From the NCBI GenBank assembly GCA_965225715.1, contig CBDDBK010000003.1, positions 248,001-312,000 on the forward strand: DNA of 64,000 bases, written 5' to 3'. The stretch's first letter is position 1. Each line of letters starts with the position of its first letter. A model generated the notes under the pieces. It was not told the origin of the DNA. It saw only the letters and a program-made list of their open reading frames with translations, and ran no database searches. Shown in pieces: positions 8,751-16,672 of this stretch. The position numbers were made by a program, and so were the translations under genes. This DNA comes from CBDDBK01 sp965225715. Lineage in GTDB: Bacteria; Bacteroidota; Bacteroidia; Cytophagales; Flammeovirgaceae.

Positions 8751-8879
8751 TTCAATTATTAAAACTTAGGAATGAAAATAATTAGGTGGTATTGTAGAAA
8801 ATATGATTTAAGAAAATACTTTTGATATTGAGACATTTAGAGCTATATTTGTTTATTTGTTTCACTTAAATAAAACAAA

Positions 8880-9163
8880 ATGACCCTAAAAATAACTCTA
8901 AAATGCCCCAAATGCGACAGGAGAGATATAAAACAAAATGGAATAAATAAAATGAACAAGCAAAATTATCTCTATAAAACCTGTCAACGCCAATTTATAG
9001 CCCCTCAAAACTGAGTTATAGAACTTGTCAAAAAGGAATAATTGAGCGGGTTAAGCATATGCTTGTCAGACGAGTAGGCATTAGGGATATTTTTAGATTA
9101 GCAGGTATTCGTCCTAAAAAAACGTATCTATTTTTGCCAATTTTGAAAATTATTTATATATAA
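8880..9163 (+). pseudogene. IS1-family transposase remnant (InsA-like N-terminus, frameshifted)
   Basis: The first frame runs from ATG 8880 for 44 codons to a TGA at 9012. It encodes a zinc-ribbon-like start: LKCPKCDRRDIKQNGINKMN followed by QNYLYKTCQRQF. The sequence continues in the next frame from 9011 as GIIERVKHMLVRRVGIRDIF then RLAGIRPKK, ending at TAA 9161. Together they match the N-terminal half (InsA) of IS1-family transposases, which then breaks off. The region 8805-8880 upstream also matches the reverse complement of 15530-15605 next to a second remnant, so both derive from one IS type. Confidence 0.75.
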
Positions 9164-9226
9164 ACAATTAATTTTCAACTTATTATATAAACTTTATCAA
9201 ATTAACGAGTTAGTATATTAAAATTC

Positions 9227-10867
9227 ATGACCATTCAAAATACTCGATACTATCCTCTTATTTTAAGCCTTTTCAGTGGTTGTTTATTGGGTTTAGGTTG
9301 GTATGCCTTTTCGGCTTATTGCATATTGATAGCTTTGGTGCCTATTTTTCTACTTGAGAAACATATCAGAGAAAAAACAAAACGGTTTAAACTCTTAAAG
9401 TTAGGATTTTATAGTTTTTTAAGTTTTGGTCTTTGGAATTGGATTGTTCTATGGTGGTTATGGGAAGCCATTCACTATGTTTCTTTAGCGGCTTGGTTTG
9501 CTAATGCCCTTCTGCAAACTATTCCCGTTCTTGCTGTTTATTTTATCAACCAAAAAACCAATAAACAACTCGGTATGTTTGTTTGGGTTGTCTGTTGGAT
9601 GGCTTTTGAATATTTACATATTCACTGGGATCTTTCTTGGGTATGGTTAAATTTAGGAAATACATTAAGTTTTTATCCAAAATTAGCACAATGGTATGAA
9701 TACACAGGTATTTTTGGCGGCACACTTTGGATTTTAATTTGTAATATTGCTATATTCAACTTTTTTGAAAAAAAAACCAACATACTACCTTTTACTATTA
9801 GTCTTATTGTTCCTATACTCATTTCTTTATCTATATATTATAGTTATGAAGAAAAAGGATTTCCTGCAGAAGTTGTGGTTGTGCAGCCAAATATAGATTG
9901 TTATACAGAAAAATTCTCTTATAATGCTAAAACCCATAAAAAAAATTCTAATCCAATGCCTTATGACTCTCAAATTGAGAGATATATCCAAATTTCTAAG
10001 ACTTATTTAACCGACAGCACTAAATTTTTGCTTTTCCCAGAAACGGCTTTGCATGTTCTTAAATTAGAAAGTCAATTATCTGCTTATCCAGATATTCAAA
10101 AAATTCAAAATTTATTGATAAATTACCCCAACTTATGTATTTTATCGGGTATGGATAGCTACATAAGTTATGGAAAAAGAAAGCCGGATAATCCAAGCTA
10201 TCGCTATGCAGAAAATATTGGCTATTACGATGTTTTCAACAGTGCTTTATTTTTAAGAGACAGTGTAAAGACTGATATTTATAGAAAAAGTAAACTTGTT
10301 TTGGGCGCAGAAACCATGCCATTTCAAAAATTCTTAAAAACAATAGTTGATTTAGGTGGTGTAGGTGGAAGTTTAGGAAAACAAAAAGAACCTACTACTT
10401 TTTTTAATCAGGAAAATAACGGCATTGCCCCAATTATTTGCTACGAATCCATCTATGGAGAATATATTACTCAATATGTGGTTAAAGGTGCTCAATTACT
10501 GGGAGTTATTACTAATGATGGTTGGTGGGGAAACACACCGGGACATCGTCAACATTTGGCTTTTTCTCGATTAAGAGCTATAGAAAATCGTAAATCTTTA
10601 GCCAGATCGGCAAATACAGGCATATCAGCGTTCATTAACCAGCGCGGTGACATCATTAACGCCTTACCTTATGAAACGCAAGGTGCTATAAAAGAACGTG
10701 TTTTATTAAATGATACACTAACTTTTTATACCCGATTTGGGGATTATTTAGGACGTGGTGCTACTTTTATTGCTTTAATTTTTGGGGTTTATGCCTTAGT
10801 AACTGCTCTGATAAAATCAAAAAAAAAAATGACTAATTTTGGATTTATAAAAAAAACATATTTATAG
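9227..10867 (+). CDS. lnt: Apolipoprotein N-acyltransferase
   Basis: Adds the third acyl chain to the N-terminal cysteine of lipoproteins at the outer face of the inner membrane. The 546-residue protein has six or so N-terminal membrane helices (residues 1-205), then a nitrilase-fold periplasmic domain and a last helix near 515-535. The catalytic triad is visible: Glu in LLFPETALHV, Lys in YRKSKLVLGAETMPF and Cys in APIICYESIYGEY. The family motif NDGWWGNTPGHRQHLAFSRL and the following R-x-x-E-N-R-K also fit. Length is normal. It precedes crtB by 25 bp and may be co-transcribed with it. LspA, the previous step, is encoded at 55604-56212. Confidence 0.95.
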   Translation: MTIQNTRYYPLILSLFSGCLLGLGWYAFSAYCILIALVPIFLLEKHIREKTKRFKLLKLGFYSFLSFGLWNWIVLWWLWEAIHYVSLAAWFANALLQTIPVLAVYFINQKTNKQLGMFVWVVCWMAFEYLHIHWDLSWVWLNLGNTLSFYPKLAQWYEYTGIFGGTLWILICNIAIFNFFEKKTNILPFTISLIVPILISLSIYYSYEEKGFPAEVVVVQPNIDCYTEKFSYNAKTHKKNSNPMPYDSQIERYIQISKTYLTDSTKFLLFPETALHVLKLESQLSAYPDIQKIQNLLINYPNLCILSGMDSYISYGKRKPDNPSYRYAENIGYYDVFNSALFLRDSVKTDIYRKSKLVLGAETMPFQKFLKTIVDLGGVGGSLGKQKEPTTFFNQENNGIAPIICYESIYGEYITQYVVKGAQLLGVITNDGWWGNTPGHRQHLAFSRLRAIENRKSLARSANTGISAFINQRGDIINALPYETQGAIKERVLLNDTLTFYTRFGDYLGRGATFIALIFGVYALVTALIKSKKKMTNFGFIKKTYL

Positions 10868-10892
10868 CTTTACACTTAAATAGAATTTCATT

Positions 10893-11732
10893 ATGTTAAA
10901 ATTGTACCATAAAGTTTCTTCGGAATGTAGTCGTTTAGTAACAAAGAACTATTCAACGTCTTTTTCTATAGGTATTTTTTTACTTGATAAATCTATTCGA
11001 ATGGATGTTTATGCTCTATATGGTTTTGTGCGTTTTGGTGATGAGATTGTGGATACTTTTCATGATTATCCAAAAAAACACTTACTCCAAAAATATTACG
11101 ATGATACTTTCGAAGCAATAAAATTAAAAATAAGTTTGAACCCAATCTTACATAGTTTTCAACAAGTAGTCAATAAGTTTAAAATTGAACATTGGCAGAT
11201 TAAAGCATTTTTAGATAGTATGTTCTTGGATTTGCATGAACTAGAATATGATCAAAAAGGTATAGAAAACTATATTTTGGGCTCGGCACAGGCGGTAGGT
11301 TTAATGTGTTTGAAAGTGTTTTGTCATGGCGATGAAAAACAATATAAATCTTTGGAAAAAGGGGCTTTAGCCTTAGGTGCTGCTTTCCAAAAAATTAATT
11401 TTATCAGAGATATAAAAATTGATCGGGTAGTTATGGGGAGAAATTATTTCCCTACTCTCAAAGATGGAAAATTTGATAATAAAGGCAAAAAAATTATAGA
11501 AAATCAAATAGATATACATTTAGAAGAAGCTTTTAAAAATATACTCCACTTACCTAAAAATTGCCGCTTTGCTGTTTATATAGCTTATACATATTACACT
11601 CATGTATTCAAAAAAATAAAAAAAACCGAAGCTAAAGTATTGCTTGAAAAAAGACTTCGAATTTCAAATTTTACAAAAATTAGTCTTCTCATTTTAGCCA
11701 AAATTAAGTTTATATTTAAAATAATAAAATGA
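10893..11732 (+). CDS. crtB: Squalene/phytoene synthase family protein, probable phytoene synthase
   Basis: Head-to-head condensation of two geranylgeranyl diphosphates to phytoene, the first committed step of carotenoid synthesis. The 279-residue length fits CrtB. The first Asp-rich motif is in YGFVRFGDEIVDTF and the second is in NFIRDIKIDRVVMGRNYFP, preceded by GAAFQKI. YSTSFSIGIFLLDKSIRMDV at the N-terminus is typical of the family. No desaturase gene (crtI) is adjacent. The 3' end overlaps the next reading frame by four bases (ATGA), which indicates an original operon with the now decayed epimerase gene. Confidence 0.88.
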   Translation: MLKLYHKVSSECSRLVTKNYSTSFSIGIFLLDKSIRMDVYALYGFVRFGDEIVDTFHDYPKKHLLQKYYDDTFEAIKLKISLNPILHSFQQVVNKFKIEHWQIKAFLDSMFLDLHELEYDQKGIENYILGSAQAVGLMCLKVFCHGDEKQYKSLEKGALALGAAFQKINFIRDIKIDRVVMGRNYFPTLKDGKFDNKGKKIIENQIDIHLEEAFKNILHLPKNCRFAVYIAYTYYTHVFKKIKKTEAKVLLEKRLRISNFTKISLLILAKIKFIFKIIK

Positions 11733-12128
11733 ACCGTAAAGTTTTAATCACAGGAGCCACAGGCATGGTCGGTCGTTTTGTACTGCAATACCTTTTAAAA
11801 CTAAAAAAAATAGAACATGATAATTTTCTGGATTTTAAAGCTCTATCTTCCGATTTATCCAATATTGATAGTTGTTTTTATTGTTTAGGGGTTTATCAAA
11901 ATCAGGTACCAAGAGAAAAATTTTTGGAAATTACCTGTGCTTTTCAAAAAGATTTAACAGATACTTTAGAAGAGACTAGCCCAAATTTAACCTTTGTTCA
12001 AAATAGTTCCCTCTGTGGGTATTTCAGATAAAGATTTGGCTAGGGCTATAGTTATAAGTAGTTTTCAAAAAAATAATAAATCCACAATTTTTAGAAACAA
12101 TACTGCGATAAAAAAATTATTAATTTAA
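11729..12128 (+). pseudogene. NAD(P)-binding epimerase-like gene with internal deletion and frameshift
   Basis: The first 95 or so codons encode an intact Rossmann start (MNRKVLITGATGMVGRFVLQ) and the family segment FYCLGVYQNQVPREKF. The frame then reads four non-homologous residues (CGYFR) and stops at 12029. In the next frame, from 12015, the sequence VGISDKDLARAIVISSF followed by STIFRNNTAIKKLL and a TAA at 12126 matches the C-terminal end of the same family. About 100 codons between the two parts, including the active-site region, are missing. The gene is therefore non-functional. It overlaps the crtB stop by four bases. Confidence 0.8.
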
Positions 12129-12216
12129 GTTGTCAAAATTTAGCAATTAAATTGAAAAATTACAATTATTTGATTATCCTACTAAATTGAAAAAAATACA
12201 AACTTATAATGAACTC

Positions 12217-12816
12217 ATGAGAAAGTTTTATAAACTGTTTTTGGGAGGACTTATGATTAGCCTTATCACTCTTCTAAATACATGCACTGAAAATTATTTT
12301 ATTCCCAAACCTGTTGGCTATCCTCGTATCCATTTCGAAGCCCATAAATACCATTGGCTAGATACCTTTGGCAATTATCCATACAATTTTTTATTATCTC
12401 AATATACGACCGTTCAACCTGATACTTCCTATATTGCTCAGGATTATTGGATTCATATTTCCTACCCTAACTATAAAGCTACCATTGATGTTTCTTATAA
12501 AAATATCAACAATAATAAAGATTCTTTAAGAGGATTTTTTGAAACATCTTTAAGGTTAACTCACAAACATCATATCAGAGCTTCTTCGATAGATGAATAT
12601 ACAACCGTGACTCAAAATGGCTATGCAGCTGTTATTCATGAACTAAAAGGCAATATTCCAAGTCCGATGCAATACATTGTTACTGATACAACTCAACACT
12701 TTTTAAGAGCTGTTTTATATTTTCCTTATTCCGATAAAAATGATTCTATAGCCCCAATTATAGATTATATAAAAAAGGATATGCTCACGATGTTACATTC
12801 TACAAAGTGGAAATAG
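12217..12816 (+). CDS. gldD: Gliding motility lipoprotein GldD
   Basis: GldD is a lipoprotein required for gliding and type IX secretion in Flavobacterium; its molecular role is unclear. I chose the ATG at 12217 (MRKFYKLFLGGLMISL), because the longer frame starts with TTG and puts ten residues before the signal peptide. The lipobox is LLNTC. Diagnostic features are PKPVGYPRIHFEAHKYHWLD right after it, the internal NGYAAVIHELKGNIPSPMQY and the C-terminal THFLRAVLYF-like segment (QHFLRAVLYFPYSDKNDSI) ending in DMLTMLHSTKWK. The 199-residue length is typical. It is transcribed alone. Confidence 0.9.
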   Translation: MRKFYKLFLGGLMISLITLLNTCTENYFIPKPVGYPRIHFEAHKYHWLDTFGNYPYNFLLSQYTTVQPDTSYIAQDYWIHISYPNYKATIDVSYKNINNNKDSLRGFFETSLRLTHKHHIRASSIDEYTTVTQNGYAAVIHELKGNIPSPMQYIVTDTTQHFLRAVLYFPYSDKNDSIAPIIDYIKKDMLTMLHSTKWK

Positions 12817-12837
12817 TAAAAAAATGTATTATGAACC

Positions 12838-12920
12838 TATAGCAATGCTATATTTATCTTAGAAATTTTCATTATCAATCAGTTATATAACCTTTTAATT
12901 TTTTTTCAATGAAGCGATTA
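12838..12920 (+). repeat. Dispersed intergenic repeat, second sub-type
   Basis: It starts TATAGCAATGCTATATTTAT and continues CTTAGAAATTTTCATTATCA. Its beginning and middle match the reverse complement of 30008-30093, and the 3' part drifts. Confidence 0.5.
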
Positions 12921-13073
12921 TGACTATACACATATACTAACCAAAAAGATAGTTTAGTTTCCCTAAATAAAATCCTATAAATTAATTTTTATGAAAGATT
13001 TAAGTAATAAGAAGTTAACTTAAGCATCCAATTTTTTAAAGACCTTAGCGGTTTATATACTTTATTATTAATT

Positions 13074-13105
13074 AAATATATTGATAACCAAATATATTGA
13101 TAACC
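13074..13105. repeat. Two tandem 16-bp repeats
   Basis: AAATATATTGATAACC occurs twice in direct tandem at 13074-13089 and 13090-13105, in the gap between gldD and the convergent barrel-protein gene. The rest of this 380-bp gap holds only the repeat at 12838-12920 and AT-rich sequence. Confidence 0.9.
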
Positions 13106-13197
13106 AAATATTTATAATTTAATTAACCGTATTTTTTTAAATCATACTTTCTGCAATACCACCAAAATATTTTATCTCTTGAAGAATCAATTTTTTA

Positions 13198-13800
13198 TCA
13201 AAATGTTCTAATACCTCCAATAATTAATCCTAAATTGCTCATATCATAATTTGGATTACCGGATCCGATCGTTTTATCATGAGTTAACCCTAATGCCAAT
13301 CGGAATTTGTCTATTTTTCCTAAATAAACACCTAATTCATTATGAATACTAAAATCAAAAAGTTGATCGCGTTCTGTTGTACCAAAAATTCCAAATCCAA
13401 TTTGATGATAAAGTTCAGTATTTCCAACTTTTAGATTGTTAAACCAACCAATTGTAGCACTTCGAAACTGAGCAAATTTAAAAATAATATGTTTATCAAA
13501 ATCTTGATTTGGCAAAATAAAATCTTCGCTTAATTGCCTACGCTCAGAATCATAAGAAGCACCTTCTAATAAGGTGAAAATTAATCCGCCACTATATATA
13601 TTTTTGTTAATAGCATAAATGCCTAAACTGACTTTGAAACCAAAACTAGGGCCTGGAGAATTGGAAAAGTCATTAAAACTAATATTATGTCGCCCTAAGG
13701 TAGCACTGATATTCAAAAAAGCAGCAGGAAAATTTTGAGCAAGACTTAAAAAGGATGCTAATGATAATAAAAGACAAAATAAAGCAATCCTCAATTTCAT
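13198..13800 (-). CDS. Small outer-membrane beta-barrel-like secreted protein
   Basis: A 200-residue protein beginning at the ATG at 13800 (a GTG two codons upstream is the alternative). It has a clear signal peptide (MKLRIALFCLLLSLASFL followed by SLAQ). The mature part has alternating hydrophobic strands with glycines, such as FGFKVSLGIY, ELYHQIGFGIFG and NLGLIIGGIRTF at the very end, where a terminal aromatic residue is typical of outer-membrane barrels. No enzymatic motif is seen. I do not recognise a family beyond the general small-porin-like or OmpW-like type. It is transcribed alone, 47 bp upstream of the DCC-family gene on the same strand. Confidence 0.55.
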   Translation of the reverse strand: MKLRIALFCLLLSLASFLSLAQNFPAAFLNISATLGRHNISFNDFSNSPGPSFGFKVSLGIYAINKNIYSGGLIFTLLEGASYDSERRQLSEDFILPNQDFDKHIIFKFAQFRSATIGWFNNLKVGNTELYHQIGFGIFGTTERDQLFDFSIHNELGVYLGKIDKFRLALGLTHDKTIGSGNPNYDMSNLGLIIGGIRTF

Positions 13801-13847
13801 AATCACAGTTAATTAAAATTCCAAATAGTTCAATAGTTACCTTTTAT

Positions 13848-14249
13848 TTAATCTAAAAAACGTTTAAGTATATCAGCACTTGGTATCATACAGGCTTCTT
13901 TTTTTCCAAACCAAGTATAGCGGTTTTTAGCTATAATATCATAAAAATGATTTCTTAATTTTCTGGGTAAAAAAATGAAAAGATAAGCGATTTTGAAAAA
14001 ACCATCTAAGTTTTTAGCAATATTCAGGACTGCATCTGATTTTAAATGGTAAATATCATTTTTTAAAAGTACTATAGAATCTAAATAATCAGTCTCATTA
14101 ATATTTTTCAATAGTTCTTTACCTTTTTTTGACTGCAAAGCTGCAAACTTATAGTAATTTTTTTTATCATGCTTAATAATAAACTGAACACTACTATTAC
14201 AAAAATTACAAACTCCATCAAAAAGAATTATTGCTTCTTCAGAATCCAT
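13848..14249 (-). CDS. DUF393 / thiol-disulfide oxidoreductase DCC family protein
   Basis: A 133-residue single-domain protein. The diagnostic N-terminus is IILFDGVCNFCNSSVQFIIK, containing FDGxCxxC, followed by KFAALQSKKGKELL near residue 40 and DAVLNIAKNLDGFFKIAYLF. DCC-family proteins carry a thioredoxin-like fold with a D-x-x-C-x-x-C site; their substrates are mostly unknown. The ATG at 14249 is the only sensible start. It has a long, repeat-containing upstream region (14250-14518). Confidence 0.88.
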   Translation of the reverse strand: MDSEEAIILFDGVCNFCNSSVQFIIKHDKKNYYKFAALQSKKGKELLKNINETDYLDSIVLLKNDIYHLKSDAVLNIAKNLDGFFKIAYLFIFLPRKLRNHFYDIIAKNRYTWFGKKEACMIPSADILKRFLD

Positions 14250-14284
14250 ATTAAAGTTTTTTAGTAAACTATTTTTGACAATCT

Positions 14285-14378
14285 TATAGCAAAGCTATTT
14301 TATTTTGCGAAACGTTAAGTTTCAATACCAATAGGTTAGAATCCGGAAAACGCTCTTTTTCAAGTAACCTGAGTATAA
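14285..14378 (+). repeat. Dispersed ~94-bp intergenic repeat, copy B
   Basis: Nearly identical to 24915-25008 (only about three differences over 94 bases). It begins TATAGCAAAGCTATTTTATT, with the palindromes ATAGC-AAA-GCTAT and GAAAC-GTTAA-GTTTC, then AATAGGTTAGAATCCGG, and ends AAGTAACCTGAGTATAA. It is non-coding. Confidence 0.9.
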
Positions 14379-14518
14379 TATATTGGCAAAAAATAGATAG
14401 AAATAATCAGAAAACCAAAAAGAGTTCATTAAAAAAGCTCAAAAGTATCTATTTTTTTTAACTTACAAGTCAATATTTTTTTACAAACTATTTATTAACT
14501 CAAATATATAAACTTAAT

Positions 14519-15328
14519 ATGTCAAAAGTTGCGATTATTACAGGTGGTTCTTCCGGTATAGGAAAAGCCTTAGCTGAAGTCTTTGGAAATCAAGACTATA
14601 AAGTTGTTATTACAGGACGTAAGACTACAGCTCTTGAAGAAACAGTTAAAAGTTTAAAAGAGAAAAATATAATATGTTTGGGTATACAAGCTGATGTAAG
14701 CATAGAAAATGATAATAAGCGTGTTATAGATGAAACCATAAAAATGTTTGGACAAATAGATATCCTTATCAATAATGCAGGTATAGCTATGCGAGCTTTA
14801 TTTGAAGAAATGGATTTGGAAGTTATGCACCAAGTTATGAATATTAATTTTTTTGGAGCGGTCTATGCCACTAAATATGCCTTGCCTTACTTACTAAAAT
14901 CTAAAGGTAGTATAATTGGCATTTCTTCAGTTGCAGGTGTTAGAGGCCTACCTGCTCGTACTCCTTACTCTGCTTCAAAATTTGCCTTAAATGGATTTTT
15001 AGAATCTTTACGATCTGAATTAATATTGAAAAATGTTCATGTTTTAACCGTTTGCCCCGGTTTTATTCGTTCTAATATTCGCAAAGCTGCTTTAGATAAG
15101 AATGCTAAGGTAAAAGGTAAAAGTTCAAGACCGGATAAAGAAGATAAAATGATGAGTGCAGAAACCTGTGCCAAAAAAGTTTTTCAAGCTTATAAGAAGC
15201 AAAAGAAAATGTTAGTTTTAACAGGACAAGGCATATTTATCTTTTGGTTAAATAAGTTTTTTTGGGGTATGTTAGATAAAATGACGTATAAAGCTTTATC
15301 TAAAGAAATCGATTCACCTTTAAAGTAA
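14519..15328 (+). CDS. Short-chain dehydrogenase/reductase
   Basis: A 269-residue classical SDR, NAD(P)H-dependent oxidoreductase. The cofactor motif is GGSSGIGKALAEVF (TGxxxGxG form) and NNAGIAM follows near residue 90. The catalytic Ser is in IIGISSVAGVRG and the catalytic Tyr and Lys in YSASKFALNGF. The C-terminal region contains KVFQAYKKQKKMLVLTGQG, similar to the DHRS7-like group of SDRs common in Bacteroidota. Substrate is unknown. It stands alone, with 190 bp or more of repeat-containing sequence before it. Confidence 0.9.
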   Translation: MSKVAIITGGSSGIGKALAEVFGNQDYKVVITGRKTTALEETVKSLKEKNIICLGIQADVSIENDNKRVIDETIKMFGQIDILINNAGIAMRALFEEMDLEVMHQVMNINFFGAVYATKYALPYLLKSKGSIIGISSVAGVRGLPARTPYSASKFALNGFLESLRSELILKNVHVLTVCPGFIRSNIRKAALDKNAKVKGKSSRPDKEDKMMSAETCAKKVFQAYKKQKKMLVLTGQGIFIFWLNKFFWGMLDKMTYKALSKEIDSPLK

Positions 15329-15422
15329 AAAGTTGAAAATGAGGTATTATAAATAAAAAGTTGAGGAAAAATATCCTTGTTTAACAACTCCTAAACTTAG
15401 TTCTTAGAGATTATTAAACTAT

Positions 15423-15529
15423 GGCATTTTTTGTATTGATAATTTTTCTTATTACGTTTGTTTGTTCCATTTTTGTGTTATATCTTCGCTTTCGTATTTG
15501 AGGTTTTTAAGGGTTATTTCTATAGTCAT
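15423..15529 (-). pseudogene. IS1-family transposase remnant (5' end only)
   Basis: Read on the minus strand from ATG 15529 it gives MTIEITLKNLKYESEDITQK followed by WNKQT and stops, then EKLSIQKM. This matches the start of the zinc-ribbon protein in the remnant at 8880-9163 (MTLKITLKCPKC...), with both cysteines of the first knuckle lost. The 75 bases upstream (15530-15605) align with 8805-8880. The remaining bases of the 449-bp gap up to rpsC show no gene. Confidence 0.55.
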
Positions 15530-15777
15530 TTTGTTCTAATTAGCTTAAAATAAAAAAGGAAATATAGCTTTAAGTGCTTCAATATCAAAATATTTTTTTT
15601 AATATCAAATACTTAGAGTTACTATAAAAAATTATGTTTAGTGTTAAATCAAAAAATTAAAGGTGTTTATTTTTATAGTTCTATATATTTAAAACTCATA
15701 TCTTTTTCTTTATAAAAATATTAAATTCAAGAGTAATCAAAGTACTTAATTTAACTGATATAAATTTATATATATAA

Positions 15778-16545
15778 ATGGGACAAAAAGTTAATCCAAT
15801 AGGTTTTAGATTGGGCTATGTTAAAGGCTGGGAATCAAACTGGTTTGCAGATAAAGACATGGGTAAAAAAATAGTTGAAGATGAAATGATTAGAAAATAT
15901 ATCCATAAGAGATTGGATATAAAAGCAGCAGTGTCTAAACTTTTAATAGAAAGAACATTAAAGCGAATAACATTGTCTATTCATACTGCTAGGCCAGGTA
16001 TTATTATAGGAAAGCAAGGCGCAGAGGTTGATAAAATAAGAGAAGAAATTAAAAAGTTGACTCAAAAAGAAGTTCAGATTAATGTTATAGAACTTAAACG
16101 CGAACAAGCAAAACAGAGTGCACTTTTAATAGCTAATAGTATTGCCAACAGAATTGAAAGTAGAGCATCATATAAAAGAGTTATTAAAACTGCTATTACA
16201 GATTCTATGCGTGCTAACATTAAAGGAGTAAAAATTAAAGTTGCCGGAAGGCTTGCTGGTGCTGAAATGGCAAGAAGCGAAGTTTTTAAAGAAGGGAGTA
16301 TTCCGCTTCATACTTTAAGAGCTGATATTGATTATGCACTTGTTGAGGCTAATACTATTTATGGAAAAATAGGAATTAAAGTATGGGTTTTTACTAAAAA
16401 ATTCTATAAAAGACCAAACTTATATGGAGAATTTGAAAATAAAACAGGTGGGAAAAAGAAAACGCCTATGAAAAATACTTCTAAAAAATTAGGTGGTTTT
16501 AATTCAACACGACGTAGAAAACCAATGCCGAAACCTGTTAAATAA
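15778..16545 (+). CDS. rpsC: 30S ribosomal protein S3, outside the S10 operon
   Basis: S3 lines the mRNA entry tunnel of the 30S subunit. The 255-residue protein begins MGQKVNPIGFRLGYVKGWES and has the KH-domain segment ARPGIIIGKQGAEVDKIREE. The C-terminal domain follows with RLAGAEMARSEVFKEGSIPL and HTLRADIDYALVEA, ending in a basic tail with RRRKPMPKPVK. Nothing is missing. In nearly all bacteria rpsC lies between rplV and rplP; here it is flanked by an SDR gene and a phosphoribosyltransferase-like gene, with an IS remnant upstream and a dispersed repeat downstream. Whether this is the only rpsC cannot be judged from the window. Confidence 0.96.
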   Translation: MGQKVNPIGFRLGYVKGWESNWFADKDMGKKIVEDEMIRKYIHKRLDIKAAVSKLLIERTLKRITLSIHTARPGIIIGKQGAEVDKIREEIKKLTQKEVQINVIELKREQAKQSALLIANSIANRIESRASYKRVIKTAITDSMRANIKGVKIKVAGRLAGAEMARSEVFKEGSIPLHTLRADIDYALVEANTIYGKIGIKVWVFTKKFYKRPNLYGEFENKTGGKKKTPMKNTSKKLGGFNSTRRRKPMPKPVK

Positions 16546-16555
16546 GGGATTACAT

Positions 16556-16649
16556 TTTGTAGCGATGTTAGTTGAAAAAAGGATTTTTTGGAGGTCTAAT
16601 ACACTGATATTGAAACGGACTGTTTCGCATAATGAAATAGTCTTTCTAT
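16556..16649 (-). repeat. Dispersed ~94-bp intergenic repeat, copy F (reverse orientation, diverged)
   Basis: Read on the minus strand it has ATAGAAAGACTATTTCATTA, then TGCGAAACAGTCCGTTTCAA, TGTATTAGACCTCC and CCTTTTTTCAACTAAC. This keeps the order and both palindromes of the family. It lies between rpsC and the two-gene accessory cassette. Confidence 0.6.
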
Positions 16650-16672
16650 TGATCAATTAAAAATAAAAATAG

